Shown here piece by piece: positions 27,457 to 36,712 of a DNA stretch of 64,000 bases. Both the position numbers and the translations under genes were made by a program. Positions within the stretch are counted from its first letter, which is position 1. Each line of letters opens with the position of its first letter. The stretch comes from Cupriavidus sp. WKF15 (lineage in GTDB: Bacteria > Pseudomonadota > Gammaproteobacteria > Burkholderiales > Burkholderiaceae), in contig NZ_CP119572.1 of the NCBI RefSeq assembly GCF_029278605.1, forward strand, positions 2,604,001 through 2,668,000. The letters run 5' to 3'. The notes beneath the pieces are model-generated. The model worked only from the letters and a program-made list of their open reading frames with translations. It made no database searches and was not told the DNA's origin.

Positions 27457-27540
27457 TTTGCCGGCACACAAATGCGGCTTGCAGCGCATTCGCTATACTC
27501 AAATCAACCGGATTTCCGGCTGATTCCAACCGAATGCGAC

Positions 27541-28179
27541 ATGACTCAACTCGCTGACCTCCGCCGTACCTATGTCCTGGGCTCGCTGAACGAATCGGAC
27601 GTGGCGGCCGATCCGATCGCCCAGTTCAAACGCTGGTTCGATGAGGCTGTCACCGCCAAGCTCCCCGAGCCCAATGCGATGACGCTGGCCACCGTCGGCG
27701 CCGACGGCCAGCCTTCGGCACGTATCGTGCTTCTCAAGGGCATGGACGACAAAGGCTTCACGTTCTTCACCAATTACGAGAGCCGGAAAGGCCTCGACCT
27801 CGCCGCCAACCCACGCGCCGCGCTGCTGTTCCACTGGGTGCAGCTCGAGCGCCAGGTGCGCGTGGAAGGCCACGTCGAAAAAGTCGACGATGACGAGAGC
27901 GACGCGTACTACGCCACGCGCCCGCTGGGCTCCCGCCTCGGTGCCTGGGCTTCCGAACAGAGCAGGGAAGTCGCGGGCCGCGATGTGCTCGAGCAACGTG
28001 AATCCGAGTACCGCGCCAAGTTCGGCGAGAACCCGCCCCGCCCGGCACACTGGGGCGGCTACCGCCTGGTTCCCACCGCGCTCGAATTCTGGCAGGGCCG
28101 GCCGTCGCGCCTGCATGACCGCATCGCCTATCGGCTGGACGCCGCTGACGGCTGGAAGATCGTGCGGCTGTCGCCCTGA
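27541..28179 (+). CDS. pdxH: pyridoxamine 5'-phosphate oxidase
   Basis: A 212-residue FMN enzyme that oxidises pyridoxine/pyridoxamine 5'-phosphate to pyridoxal 5'-phosphate in the cytoplasm. Typical family sequence runs throughout: [63 protein letters not shown], and the C-terminal [30 protein letters not shown] 27541 matches the family start. A TATACT box at 27494-27499 lies upstream without a well-spaced -35. PLP made here would serve kynureninase and SHMT encoded further along. Confidence 0.96.
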   Translation: MTQLADLRRTYVLGSLNESDVAADPIAQFKRWFDEAVTAKLPEPNAMTLATVGADGQPSARIVLLKGMDDKGFTFFTNYESRKGLDLAANPRAALLFHWVQLERQVRVEGHVEKVDDDESDAYYATRPLGSRLGAWASEQSREVAGRDVLEQRESEYRAKFGENPPRPAHWGGYRLVPTALEFWQGRPSRLHDRIAYRLDAADGWKIVRLSP

Positions 28180-28391
28180 CGGCTGTGCTGCACATAGTGG
28201 CGAATTGTCCTAAAGTGGGATAAGCGTCGCTTTGGGAATGTGTCGGACACCGCGTGGCGCAATGTTCACGCGGCTTGCCTGAGCACGCCCGCTGCCGCGA
28301 CCAAGCCGCGCCGGGCCGTGACTGCCCTGCTTGTCATCGCCCCCGGCGCCTTCGTTCGTCACATGTGCCGCAACGACAGGAGGTAACGCGC

Positions 28392-29627
28392 ATGTTCTTC
28401 AAGCAAGCCCTCGACAAGCAACTGGACAACTGGATCGCCGACTTGCGCGAGCACGCCAACCTGCCCGTCAAGCTTCGCCTGTGGAATGGCAGCGAGTACC
28501 CGTTGGGACGTTTCGACAAGCCGGACGTGACGCTGACGGTGCGCGAGGCAGGCGCCCTGCCCCTGCTGTTCACGCCTAGCCTGGACAATCTCGGTGAAGC
28601 CTATGTCCAGGAGAAGATCGACCTTGACGGCAAGCTCACCGACATCATCGACGTGGGCTACCGCTTCTCGGCGGCGGCCAAGCGGCGCGCCGGCGGCGCA
28701 CTGGCCAAGGTGGCCCGCCATTTCACGCACACCAGGCAGGAAGACAAGAACTCGATCCAGTACCACTACGACGTGTCCAATGAGTTCTATGGCCAGTGGC
28801 TGGACCCGAACATGGTCTATTCGTGCGCGTATTTCGAACAGGGCAATGAGGATCTTGCCACCGCCCAGCTCAAGAAGATCGACCACATCCTGACCAAGAT
28901 CCGCTTGCAGCCGGGCCATACGCTGCTGGATATCGGCTGCGGCTGGGGCGCGCTGGTGCTGCGCGCCGCGCAGAAATTCGGCGCGCGCTGCGTCGGCATC
29001 ACGCTGTCGCAGAACCAGTTCGAGCTGGCCACCGCGCGTGTCATGGCGGCAGGCCTGTCGGACCGGATCGAGATCCGCCTGCAGGACTACCGGGACATCA
29101 CCGGCACGTTCGATCGCATCACCAGCGTCGGCATGTTCGAGCACGTGGGCAAGAAGAACCTCCCCGGCTATTTCGGACGCATGCGCGAGCTGCTGGCCGA
29201 CAACGGCATCGCCATGAACCACGGCATCACGGTGCCCGACCCGAGCGACACGCCGATGGACGGTTCCGAGTTCATGGACCGCTACGTGTTTCCGCAAGGC
29301 GAACTGCCGCACATCGGGCTGGTGCTGAAGACCATGCAGGAAGGCGGGCTGGAAGCATTTGACGTGGAGCTGTTGCGCCGCCATTATGCGCAGACCTTGC
29401 GGCACTGGGCCGACAACTTCGAAGCCCACGCAAGCGCCATCCGCGATATGGTGGGCGAGAAGAAGTACCGCATCTGGCGCGTCTACCTGGCCGGCTGCGC
29501 GCACGCCTTCGACACCGACCAGATGTCGATCTACCAGGTCGTGTGCCATAAGGCGGGCAACCCGTCGTCGGCCATCCCCTGGTCGCGCCGCTATATCTAC
29601 GACTATCCGATTGGCCAGAAAGATTGA
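28392..29627 (+). CDS. cfa: cyclopropane-fatty-acyl-phospholipid synthase
   Basis: A 411-residue SAM-dependent enzyme that adds a methylene bridge to unsaturated acyl chains of membrane phospholipids, often in stationary phase or acid stress. NSIQYHYDVSNEFYGQWLDPNMVYSCAYF and the SAM-binding motif LLDIGCGWGALVLRAA (about 177-192) are intact, as are ITLSQNQFELA and TSVGMFEHVGKKNLPGYF. The C-terminal RIWRVYLAGCAHAFDTDQMSIYQVV is typical. ATG 28392 follows a near-perfect AGGAGGT ribosome site. The stop overlaps the TTG start of the next gene. Confidence 0.95.
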   Translation: MFFKQALDKQLDNWIADLREHANLPVKLRLWNGSEYPLGRFDKPDVTLTVREAGALPLLFTPSLDNLGEAYVQEKIDLDGKLTDIIDVGYRFSAAAKRRAGGALAKVARHFTHTRQEDKNSIQYHYDVSNEFYGQWLDPNMVYSCAYFEQGNEDLATAQLKKIDHILTKIRLQPGHTLLDIGCGWGALVLRAAQKFGARCVGITLSQNQFELATARVMAAGLSDRIEIRLQDYRDITGTFDRITSVGMFEHVGKKNLPGYFGRMRELLADNGIAMNHGITVPDPSDTPMDGSEFMDRYVFPQGELPHIGLVLKTMQEGGLEAFDVELLRRHYAQTLRHWADNFEAHASAIRDMVGEKKYRIWRVYLAGCAHAFDTDQMSIYQVVCHKAGNPSSAIPWSRRYIYDYPIGQKD

Positions 29628-30682
29628 CTGAAGACCTGTTTGGCGAGCGGCTCCAGCCAGCCTCGCCACCACCGCGCGCCGCCGACGGCGGCGCTGCGGG
29701 CACCTCGAGCAGACCCTCGCGCGGCAAATCCGTCCTGCCGGCACGGCTCGATCCCTCGCTGGATGCGCTGGCGAAGCAGCTGCCGCCCAACCTGTATCTC
29801 GGCACCTCGTCGTGGTCCTACAACGGCTGGAACGGACTGGTCTATGACGGCGATTACAGCGACAGCCTGCTCTCGCGCAAAGGTCTTGCCGCTTACTCGC
29901 GGCACCCGCTGCTGCACGCGGCTGGCATCGACCGCGGCTTTTATGGCCCGATCCCGCTGGCTGACTATCTGTCGTACGCATCCCAGGTACCGGAGTCATT
30001 CCGCTTCCTGGTGAAAGCGCCTGCCAGCGTCTGCGATGCGTGGCTGCGCGGATCGGACGGCGCCGGACGGCTGGCCAATGCTGCCTTCCTGGATGCCGGC
30101 ATCGCCATCCGCGACTTCATCACGCCAGCTACCAGCGGACTGGGCACCAAATGCGGCCCGCTGTTGTTCCAGCTCTCGCCGCTAGGCAGCCTGGCCAGTG
30201 ACGGCGCAGCCTTCCTCGAACGGCTCGATGGCTTTCTTGCCGCGTTGCCGCCGCTGGATCCGTCCATCACACCGCATGCCTGCTACGCCGTGGAGATGCG
30301 CGACCCGGTCCTGCTGACGCCGCGCTACATCAAGCTGCTGCGCAGGCACGGCGTGCGCTTCTGCCTGTCGGCGCGTGACCGGCTGCCGCCGGTGCACCGC
30401 CAGGCTTCGGCCCAGGCCTTGATGGATGCCGACGCGCCCGGGCCGCTGGTGTTGCGCTGGATGCTCCATGCCGGCCGGCCATACGAAGTGGCCGAGTCGA
30501 TCTACTCGCCGTTCAATCGCCTGGTGGATGAAGATCCCGAAACACGCGAAGCCATCGCCGACCTGGTCGTGCGCACGCTGCGCGCCGGCCAGAGCGCGAC
30601 CGTCATCATCAGCAACAAGGCCGAGGGCTGCGCACCGCTGACGTGCGTGCGCCTGGCCGAAGCAATCGCCGCACGCCTGTAA
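29624..30682 (+). CDS. DUF72-family protein
   Basis: A 352-residue protein of the DUF72 (YecE-like) TIM-barrel family: LYLGTSSWSYNGWNGLVYDG, LHAAGIDRGFYGPIPLADYLSYASQVPESFRFLVKAPASV, CGPLLFQLSPL, and the C-terminal FNRLVDEDPETREAIADLVV and VIISNKAEGCAPLTC. Function of the family is unknown. The TTG at 29624 overlaps the cfa stop (TTGA), implying translational coupling; the first 45 residues (Pro/Ser/Ala rich) are not part of the fold, so a later start cannot be excluded. Confidence 0.88.
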   Translation: MTEDLFGERLQPASPPPRAADGGAAGTSSRPSRGKSVLPARLDPSLDALAKQLPPNLYLGTSSWSYNGWNGLVYDGDYSDSLLSRKGLAAYSRHPLLHAAGIDRGFYGPIPLADYLSYASQVPESFRFLVKAPASVCDAWLRGSDGAGRLANAAFLDAGIAIRDFITPATSGLGTKCGPLLFQLSPLGSLASDGAAFLERLDGFLAALPPLDPSITPHACYAVEMRDPVLLTPRYIKLLRRHGVRFCLSARDRLPPVHRQASAQALMDADAPGPLVLRWMLHAGRPYEVAESIYSPFNRLVDEDPETREAIADLVVRTLRAGQSATVIISNKAEGCAPLTCVRLAEAIAARL

Positions 30683-30699
30683 GCGTGCGCCGCTGTTGG

Positions 30700-31242
30700 C
30701 TAACGGCGCAACTTGCCCGCGAACCGCTCGCGGAACTTGGCCAGCTTCGGCGAAATGATGAACGCGCAGTACCCCTGGCTCGGATGATCCTGGAAATAAT
30801 TCTGGTGGCTGGCCTCGGCGCGCCAGTAGGGCTGCTCCGGTTCGATCTGCGTCACGATGGGCGCATCGAAGGTCTTGTTGGCGACCAGCTCCCGCATGAC
30901 GTACTCGGCCACGGCACGCTGCGCTTCGGAGTGCGTGAAGATGACGGAGCGGTACTGCGGGCCCACGTCATTGCCCTGCCGGTTCAAGGTGGTCGGATCA
31001 TGGATCGCGAAGAAGATCTCGATGATCTCGCGAAAGTTGATGACGGCCGGGTCGAATGTCACCCGAACGACCTCGGCGTGACCGGTATCGCCCTCGCTGA
31101 CCTGCTGATAGGTCGGATGGCTGACATGCCCCCCGGTATAGCCGGATTCCACCGCGCGCACGCCGTTCACTTGCTGGTACACCGCTTCGAGGCACCAGAA
31201 GCATCCTCCACCCAGCGTCGCCGTCTCCAGTTCGTGTTCCAT
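30700..31242 (-). CDS. msrA: peptide methionine sulfoxide reductase MsrA
   Basis: A 180-residue enzyme reducing methionine-S-sulfoxide in proteins. The catalytic motif GGGCFWCLEA (Cys14, with Cys17 as a possible partner), GYTGGHVSHPTYQQV, GDTGHAEVV and the C-terminal HQNYFQDHPSQGYCAFIISPK are complete. ATG 31242 gives the standard start; the frame extends upstream through 18 more codons. No MsrB domain is fused. It converges on the DUF72 gene. Confidence 0.96.
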   Translation of the reverse strand: MEHELETATLGGGCFWCLEAVYQQVNGVRAVESGYTGGHVSHPTYQQVSEGDTGHAEVVRVTFDPAVINFREIIEIFFAIHDPTTLNRQGNDVGPQYRSVIFTHSEAQRAVAEYVMRELVANKTFDAPIVTQIEPEQPYWRAEASHQNYFQDHPSQGYCAFIISPKLAKFRERFAGKLRR

Positions 31243-31549
31243 GCTCGCCGCCCCCCCGGGATCCATGCGTTGTGTCGACCTGCCGACCTTAAGCATAAGC
31301 GCAGATAAGGCAAGTTGCCTGCGGCTTAACCGCCCGGGCGAGCCGTAGTGCTGCCCGCCCGGCGCAGCGAGTTTCCAAACCCGTTACAATTCTCAAGAAT
31401 CTGTCGCCGACTGGCCACATCGTTGCACCGCGCGGCATCGAAGCGCGGGCGCGAAAATCCTTGCCTCCAACGTTACCTGGCACACCGAGGCCAGTGCGCA
31501 GACGGGCCGATCTTGTCCCTGTCGCCGCGACCCCCAACTATGAATCATC

Positions 31550-32134
31550 ATGACCGCCAGTGGAGCCCTTGCGATGGGCATGCCTGAAGTCCCGGCGCGG
31601 GAGGCCAGACAGGCCGCATCGCCGGATTTCGATTCCTTGCATTTCCGCCGCACGCTGTCGCAGTTCGCGACCGGCGTGACGATCATTACCACGCGCGCGA
31701 GTGCCGCATCCGTGGCCGCGGGGGCGCCGCCGTTTATCGGCATCACGGCCAGTTCGTTCAATTCGGTTTCGCTCGATCCGCCGCTGGTACTGTGGAGCAT
31801 GGCCACGCGCGCCAACAGCCTGCCGATGTTCCGCGACGGCTCGCACTACATCGTCAACGTACTGTCGGCATCGCAACTCGACCTGTGCAAGCGCTTCTCC
31901 ACCCTCAAGGGCGATCGCTTCGCGGGCGTCGATTACCGCTTGTCCGAAAATGGCCTGCCGATCCTTGGCAATGCCCTCGCCTGGTTCGAGTGCCACAATC
32001 GCAGCCGCTATGACGAAGGCGACCACGTCATCTTTGTCGGTGAAGTCGAGCGCTGCGGCGTGCTCGACAGCAATGAACCGCCGCTGGTCTTCCAGAACGG
32101 CATCTTTTCGACCACCTCGCCCCTGGAAGACTGA
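31550..32134 (+). CDS. flavin reductase family protein
   Basis: A 194-residue FMN-binding split-barrel protein (HpaC/DIM6-NTAB type). The core FRRTLSQFATGVTIITTRA, FIGITASSFNSVSLDPPLVLWSMATRANSLPMF, YIVNVLSASQLDLCKRFS and DEGDHVIFVGEVERC is complete. Such proteins supply reduced flavin to two-component monooxygenases or act as stand-alone reductases. No monooxygenase gene is adjacent. The first 27 residues are not conserved in the fold, so an internal start (ATG at 31574 or 31580) is possible. The gene converges on kynR. Confidence 0.88.
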   Translation: MTASGALAMGMPEVPAREARQAASPDFDSLHFRRTLSQFATGVTIITTRASAASVAAGAPPFIGITASSFNSVSLDPPLVLWSMATRANSLPMFRDGSHYIVNVLSASQLDLCKRFSTLKGDRFAGVDYRLSENGLPILGNALAWFECHNRSRYDEGDHVIFVGEVERCGVLDSNEPPLVFQNGIFSTTSPLED

Positions 32135-32166
32135 CGGCCCCGGCGCCGTCCTGCCGCAGCCTCCCC

Positions 32167-32655
32167 TCAAGTTCCCGCTGGATCCGCGGCCTTCAGCACG
32201 GCCAGCGGCGAACTGTCCGTCTTGATCCGCTGCAGCACGATGTTCGAGCGGATGTCCATCACCCCGGGCGTGCGGTACAGCCGGTTCACGATGAAATCCG
32301 AGTAGTGCTTCAGGTTGCGCGCCTGCACCCGCAGGATGTAATTGCTGTCGCCGGTGATGATGTAGGCCGAGAGCACCTCGGGCCACGCCTGCACTGCCGC
32401 GATGAAGGTATCGTGCCAGCCTTCCACGTCGTGCCGCATCGAGACCTGCACGATCGCTTCCAGTTCCAGCCCGAGCCGCTCGGCGTCGAACCAGGCGCGG
32501 TAGCCGCCGATCACACCTGACTCTTCCAGCAGCCGCACGCGCCGCAGGCATGCCGACGGCGACAGGGCCACGCGGTCGGCCAGGTCCTGATTGCTGATGC
32601 GGCCGTGCTCCTGGAGGCACTCGAGAATGCGCAGATCTATGGGATCGAGATTCAT
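32167..32655 (-). CDS. kynR: Lrp/AsnC-family regulator of the kyn operon (KynR-like)
   Basis: A 162-residue Lrp-type protein. The helix-turn-helix lies at residues 1-60 ([47 protein letters not shown]). The RAM ligand-binding domain at about 68-145 includes IIVTGDSNY-type sequence (here [12 protein letters not shown]). It is divergent from kynB, and in beta-proteobacteria and pseudomonads a KynR of this family induces kynBUA in response to kynurenine; that role here follows from position and family. A 9-bp inverted repeat lies in the shared 154-base promoter region. Confidence 0.9.
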   Translation of the reverse strand: MNLDPIDLRILECLQEHGRISNQDLADRVALSPSACLRRVRLLEESGVIGGYRAWFDAERLGLELEAIVQVSMRHDVEGWHDTFIAAVQAWPEVLSAYIITGDSNYILRVQARNLKHYSDFIVNRLYRTPGVMDIRSNIVLQRIKTDSSPLAVLKAADPAGT

Positions 32656-32696
32656 TCGAATATTCCAGCATTATTTAATGGAATTGTCGAATTTTA

Positions 32697-32731
32697 TGCG
32701 AAATCTGCCACCTTACACAGTGGATTTCGCA
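32697..32731. promoter_or_regulatory. inverted repeat in the kynR-kynB promoter region
   Basis: Perfect 9-bp arms TGCGAAATC (32697-32705) and GATTTCGCA (32723-32731) are separated by 17 bases, so arm centres are about 26 bases apart. Next to it (about 32661-32682) is a second symmetric AT-rich element with ATTCCA / TGGAAT arms. Both lie where an Lrp-type KynR would bind. Binding itself is inferred. Confidence 0.5.
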
Positions 32732-32809
32732 AGCCTCTTGCCGGTTTTTTTGACTATCATGCCGTCATCGAGGACGACACCGGCGCCGCCCAACGGTAGC
32801 CGTGCAGAC

Positions 32810-33469
32810 ATGACAAACCGCCCCGCCATGCCCGCCGACAGCCGCAAGCTGTGGGACATCAGCGCCCCGCTTTCGCCCGCCACGCCCGTCTGGCCCGGCG
32901 ACACCCCGTTCCAGCAGGAAGCGGCCTGGCAGATCGATGAACACTGCCCGGTGAATGTGGGCCGCATCACGCTGTCGCCGCACACCGGCGCGCATGCGGA
33001 TGCGCCGCTGCACTATGCCGCGGATGGCGCGCCGATCGGTGCCGTGGCACTGGAGCCCTATCTGGGGCGCTGCCGCGTGATCGATTGCGTGGGCGCCACG
33101 CCGGTCGTCGCGCCGCATCACGTGGAGCACGCACTGGACGCCCTGCCGCCGCGCGTGCTGCTGCGCACCTATGCGCGCGCGCCACTCGAACAATGGGACG
33201 CCGGCTTCTGCGCCGTGGCGCCGGAAACCATCGCGCTGCTCGCCGCGCACGGCGTGCAGCTGGTCGGCATCGACACGCCGTCGCTGGACCCGCAGGAATC
33301 CAAGACCATGGATGCGCACAACGCCGTGCGCCGCCATGGCCTGGCCATCCTGGAAGGCCTGGTGCTCGATGGCGTCGCCGAAGGCGACTACGAACTGATC
33401 GCGCTGCCGCTGCGCTTTGCCGGGCTCGATGCCAGCCCGGTGCGCGCCGTGCTGCGCAGCCTTGGCTGA
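32810..33469 (+). CDS. kynB: kynurenine formamidase
   Basis: A 219-residue metal-dependent hydrolase that converts N-formylkynurenine to kynurenine, second step of aerobic tryptophan breakdown. It has the bacterial KynB/cyclase motifs [37 protein letters not shown] (metal-binding histidines and aspartate) and [40 protein letters not shown] 32810 yields the family N-terminus; the frame is open farther up through the promoter region, which is not coding. It is the first gene of kynBUA. Confidence 0.95.
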   Translation: MTNRPAMPADSRKLWDISAPLSPATPVWPGDTPFQQEAAWQIDEHCPVNVGRITLSPHTGAHADAPLHYAADGAPIGAVALEPYLGRCRVIDCVGATPVVAPHHVEHALDALPPRVLLRTYARAPLEQWDAGFCAVAPETIALLAAHGVQLVGIDTPSLDPQESKTMDAHNAVRRHGLAILEGLVLDGVAEGDYELIALPLRFAGLDASPVRAVLRSLG

Positions 33470-33512
33470 ATACACCTGAATATCCCCCGCAATCCCTTTG
33501 CCTCTTTCCGAC

Positions 33513-34769
33513 ATGACCGCACTGACCCGCGAGCAATGCCTGTTGCTCGACCAGCAAGACCCCCTGCGCGCATTGCGCGAACAGTTCGCGCTGCCTGATG
33601 GCGTGATCTATCTCGATGGCAATTCGCTGGGCGCGCGGCCGCGCGCCTCGGCCGCGCGCGCCGCCGAAGTCGTCAGCGAGGAATGGGGCACGGGCCTGAT
33701 CCGCAGCTGGAACACCGCCGGCTGGTTCGAACTGCCGCAGCGGCTGGGCAACAAGCTGGCTCCGCTGGTCGGCGCCGGCGAGAACGAAGTGGTGGTCACC
33801 GACACCACGTCCATCAACCTGTTCAAGGTACTGGCCGCCGCGCTGCGCGTGCAGGCCACGCGCGATCCTTCGCGCAAGGTGATCGTGTCCGAAGCCAGCA
33901 ACTTCCCGACCGACCTGTATATCGCGCAGGGCCTGGCCGACCTGCTGCAGCAGGGCTACTCGCTGCGCCTGGTGAATTCGCCGGCTGAGATCGACGCCGC
34001 CGTCGGCCCAGATACCGCCGTGCTGATGCTCACGCACGTCAACTACCAGAGCGGCGAGATGCTCGACATGGCCGCGCTGACCGAACTCGCGCATGCGCGC
34101 GGCGCGCTGACCGTGTGGGACCTGTGCCATTCGGCCGGCGCCGTGCCCGTGGCACTGAACGCGTCGAAGGCTGACTACGCGATCGGCTGCACCTACAAGT
34201 ACCTCAACGGCGGCCCGGGCTCGCCGGCCTTCGTCTGGGTGGCACCCGCGCTGCGCGACGCCTTCTGGCAGCCGCTGTCGGGCTGGTGGGGCCACGCCGC
34301 GCCGTTCGCCATGGAACCGCAATACCGTCCGGTCGACGGCGTGCGCCGCTTCCTGTGCGGCACGCAGCCGATCACGTCGATGGCCATGGTCGAGTGCGGC
34401 CTCGATGTCTTCGCGCAGACCGATATGTCCGCCCTGCGCACCAAGTCGCTGCAGTTGACCGACCTGTTCATCACGCTGGTGGAAGAGCGCTGCCGCCACC
34501 ATCCGCTCGCGCTGGTCACGCCGCGCGAGCATGCGCGCCGCGGCAGCCAGGTCAGCTTCGAACACCCGGAAGGCTATGCCGTGATGCAGGCCCTGATCGA
34601 GCGCGGCGTGATCGGCGACTACCGCGAGCCGCGCATCATCCGCTTCGGCTTCACGCCGCTGTACACGAGCTTTACCGAAGTCTGGGACGCCGTGGAAACG
34701 CTGCGCGACGTGCTCGACACGCAAACCTACCGGGACGCGCGCTTCCATGCCCGTGGCGCGGTGACCTGA
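33513..34769 (+). CDS. kynU: kynureninase
   Basis: A 418-residue PLP enzyme that splits kynurenine into anthranilate and alanine. It shows [73 protein letters not shown] and the PLP lysine in [10 protein letters not shown] (Lys229). ATG 33513 fits the family; a TTG five codons earlier is possible. It lies 43 bases after kynB and 12 before kynA. Confidence 0.96.
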   Translation: MTALTREQCLLLDQQDPLRALREQFALPDGVIYLDGNSLGARPRASAARAAEVVSEEWGTGLIRSWNTAGWFELPQRLGNKLAPLVGAGENEVVVTDTTSINLFKVLAAALRVQATRDPSRKVIVSEASNFPTDLYIAQGLADLLQQGYSLRLVNSPAEIDAAVGPDTAVLMLTHVNYQSGEMLDMAALTELAHARGALTVWDLCHSAGAVPVALNASKADYAIGCTYKYLNGGPGSPAFVWVAPALRDAFWQPLSGWWGHAAPFAMEPQYRPVDGVRRFLCGTQPITSMAMVECGLDVFAQTDMSALRTKSLQLTDLFITLVEERCRHHPLALVTPREHARRGSQVSFEHPEGYAVMQALIERGVIGDYREPRIIRFGFTPLYTSFTEVWDAVETLRDVLDTQTYRDARFHARGAVT

Positions 34770-34781
34770 GCGGAGCAGATC

Positions 34782-35657
34782 ATGAGTGAATTCAAGGGAT
34801 GCCCGATGTCGGGCTCGGCACGGCAGGACAAGGACGACGACCGCTGGCACGGTGCGCAGATGGATTTCGCCAAGGACATGAGCTACGGCGACTACCTCGG
34901 CCTGGACCAGATCCTGAGCGCGCAGCATCCGCTCTCGCCGGACCACAACGAGATGCTCTTCATCGTGCAGCACCAGACCACGGAGCTGTGGATGAAGCTG
35001 ATGCTGCACGAGCTGCGCGCGGCGCGCGCATCGGTGCGCGAAGACACGCTGCCGCCGGCCTTCAAGATGCTGACGCGCGTGTCGCGCATCATGGACCAGC
35101 TCGTGCAGGCGTGGAACGTGCTGGCCACCATGACTCCGCCGGAGTACTCGGCGATGCGGCCCTACCTGGGCATGTCGTCAGGGTTCCAGTCGTACCAGTA
35201 CCGCGAGATCGAGTTCATCCTCGGCAACAAGAACGCGGCGATGCTGCGTCCGCATGCGCACCGGGCGGAGCACCTGGCGCTGGTGGAGACGGCACTGAAG
35301 ACACCGTCGCTGTATGACGAGGCCATCCGCCTGATGGCGCGCCGCGGCTTTACCATCGACGCCGATTGCGTCGAGCGTGACTGGACCCAGCCGACCGCCT
35401 ACAACGCCTCGGTCGAGGCGGCGTGGCTCGAGGTCTACCGCAATCCGAACGCGCACTGGGAACTCTATGAACTCGGCGAGAAGTTTGTCGACCTGGAGGA
35501 CTCGTTCCGCCAATGGCGCTTCCGCCATGTGACCACGGTCGAGCGCGTGATCGGCTTCAAGCGTGGCACCGGCGGCACCGAAGGCGTCAGCTACCTGCGC
35601 AAGATGCTCGACGTGGTGCTGTTCCCGGAGTTGTGGAAGCTGCGCACCGACCTGTAA
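34782..35657 (+). CDS. kynA: tryptophan 2,3-dioxygenase
   Basis: A 291-residue heme enzyme that opens the indole ring of L-tryptophan to N-formylkynurenine. Signatures are [42 protein letters not shown] with the distal histidine, [22 protein letters not shown], and the C-terminal [19 protein letters not shown]. Placed last in the operon although it acts first. The operon turns tryptophan into anthranilate; no anthranilate dioxygenase genes are in the window. Confidence 0.97.
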   Translation: MSEFKGCPMSGSARQDKDDDRWHGAQMDFAKDMSYGDYLGLDQILSAQHPLSPDHNEMLFIVQHQTTELWMKLMLHELRAARASVREDTLPPAFKMLTRVSRIMDQLVQAWNVLATMTPPEYSAMRPYLGMSSGFQSYQYREIEFILGNKNAAMLRPHAHRAEHLALVETALKTPSLYDEAIRLMARRGFTIDADCVERDWTQPTAYNASVEAAWLEVYRNPNAHWELYELGEKFVDLEDSFRQWRFRHVTTVERVIGFKRGTGGTEGVSYLRKMLDVVLFPELWKLRTDL

Positions 35658-35681
35658 GCGCAGCCCGCGGCGGGCCCGGCC

Positions 35682-36524
35682 TCAGCCGGCCGGGTCCGAC
35701 AGCCGCGCCGCCAGCGCCTTCAGCGCGGGCGCCAAGGTCTCGTGGAACACGGTCTCTTCCACGGTCCCATACGACGCACTGCAGCTCAGCATGTGCAACT
35801 CCTTCTCCCCCACCGGCCGGAATGCCACCGCACAGGCATGGATGGCGGGGTGCCAGTCGCGGAACGAGGACGAATAGCCGCGGCGCTCCGCGTCCTCCAG
35901 CGCGACGCGCATCGGCGCCTCCTGTTGCTTCCACTGCTCCGGAAATGCCTGGCTGAACTCGTCCAGCACGCGCTCGCGCCGGGCCGGCGGCAGCGCCGCC
36001 AGGTAGGCGCGCCCCATCGAGCTGGATACCAGCGAGAGCCGCGAGCCCACGCCCAGCCCCAGCATCACGCCCGCGTCATTACGGATCGACTCTAAGTAGA
36101 TCACCTCCATGCGCTCGCGTTTGCCCAGCGACACCGAAACCCCATAGGACTGCGCGAACGCCAGCATGTGCGGACGCGCCAGCGTCACCACGTCCGACGC
36201 GGACAGGTAGGCATAGCCCAGCGCCAGCACGCCCGCATCGAGCGCGTACTTGCCCAGGCTTTCGTCATAGCGCAGGTAGCCAAGCTGGACCAGCGTACCG
36301 GCCAGCCGGCTCACCGTGGCCTTGGGAAAGCCGGTGCGGCGCACGAATTCCTGGTTGCCCAGCATGGCTTCGCCGGTGCGGAAGCAGCGCAGCAGTTCCA
36401 GGCCGCGGGCCAGTGCGGTAACGAAGTTGGGGTCGCTCTCGCGCGCCGTGGGGGCGGACGTGGCGGGCGGGATGTCGGGAGAAAGGCTGCTCAAGGCTGG
36501 CTCCTGTGGGAGGTCGGCCGCCAT
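35682..36524 (-). CDS. IclR-family transcriptional regulator
   Basis: A 280-residue IclR protein with a winged helix-turn-helix at about 35-95 (ALARGLELLRCFRTGEAMLGNQEFVRRTGFPKATVSRLAGTL) and a GAF-like effector domain at about 110-270 (GVMLGLGVGSRLSLVSSSMGRAYLAALPP). It is divergent from gcdH, whose promoter carries a 17-bp palindrome, so it probably controls glutaryl-CoA dehydrogenase. ATG 36524 is chosen; the frame is open to 36575. The effector could be glutarate or a lysine breakdown product, by context only. Confidence 0.9.
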   Translation of the reverse strand: MAADLPQEPALSSLSPDIPPATSAPTARESDPNFVTALARGLELLRCFRTGEAMLGNQEFVRRTGFPKATVSRLAGTLVQLGYLRYDESLGKYALDAGVLALGYAYLSASDVVTLARPHMLAFAQSYGVSVSLGKRERMEVIYLESIRNDAGVMLGLGVGSRLSLVSSSMGRAYLAALPPARRERVLDEFSQAFPEQWKQQEAPMRVALEDAERRGYSSSFRDWHPAIHACAVAFRPVGEKELHMLSCSASYGTVEETVFHETLAPALKALAARLSDPAG

Positions 36525-36558
36525 GCGCGGCAATCGAACACGCTGGTGTTCGTCCCGC

Positions 36559-36586
36559 TTGCATGGCGATCGCATTGCGATATACT
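36559..36586 (+). promoter_or_regulatory. probable sigma-70 promoter of gcdH
   Basis: TTGCAT (36559-36564) and TATACT (36581-36586) are separated by 16 bases, close to consensus in a GC-rich genome. The start of transcription would fall near 36594, just before the palindromic operator. Confidence 0.65.
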
Positions 36587-36602
36587 AATCCAACGGAACA
36601 CA

Positions 36603-36619
36603 GTTCCGCAATGCGGAAC
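36603..36619. promoter_or_regulatory. palindromic operator in the iclR-gcdH intergenic region
   Basis: GTTCCGCAATGCGGAAC is a perfect inverted repeat of 8-bp arms around a single central base, overlapped upstream by a second imperfect copy (GGAACACAGTTCC, about 36595-36607). IclR-family regulators bind short symmetric sites of this kind. Located just downstream of the -10, it is placed for repression of gcdH. Confidence 0.7.
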
Positions 36620-36712
36620 CTCAAAATTCCACCGATTCCCTGGATTGCCGCTGAGACGGGCGCGCCACAAGCGCCTTGAAGCGGTGCCCCCGCTCTACCG
36701 AAGGAGACCTGC

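Noticed and set aside
32967..35009. 680-codon open frame opposite kynB-kynU
   Set aside because: It spans two certain genes on the other strand and has an Arg/His/Ala-rich shadow composition.
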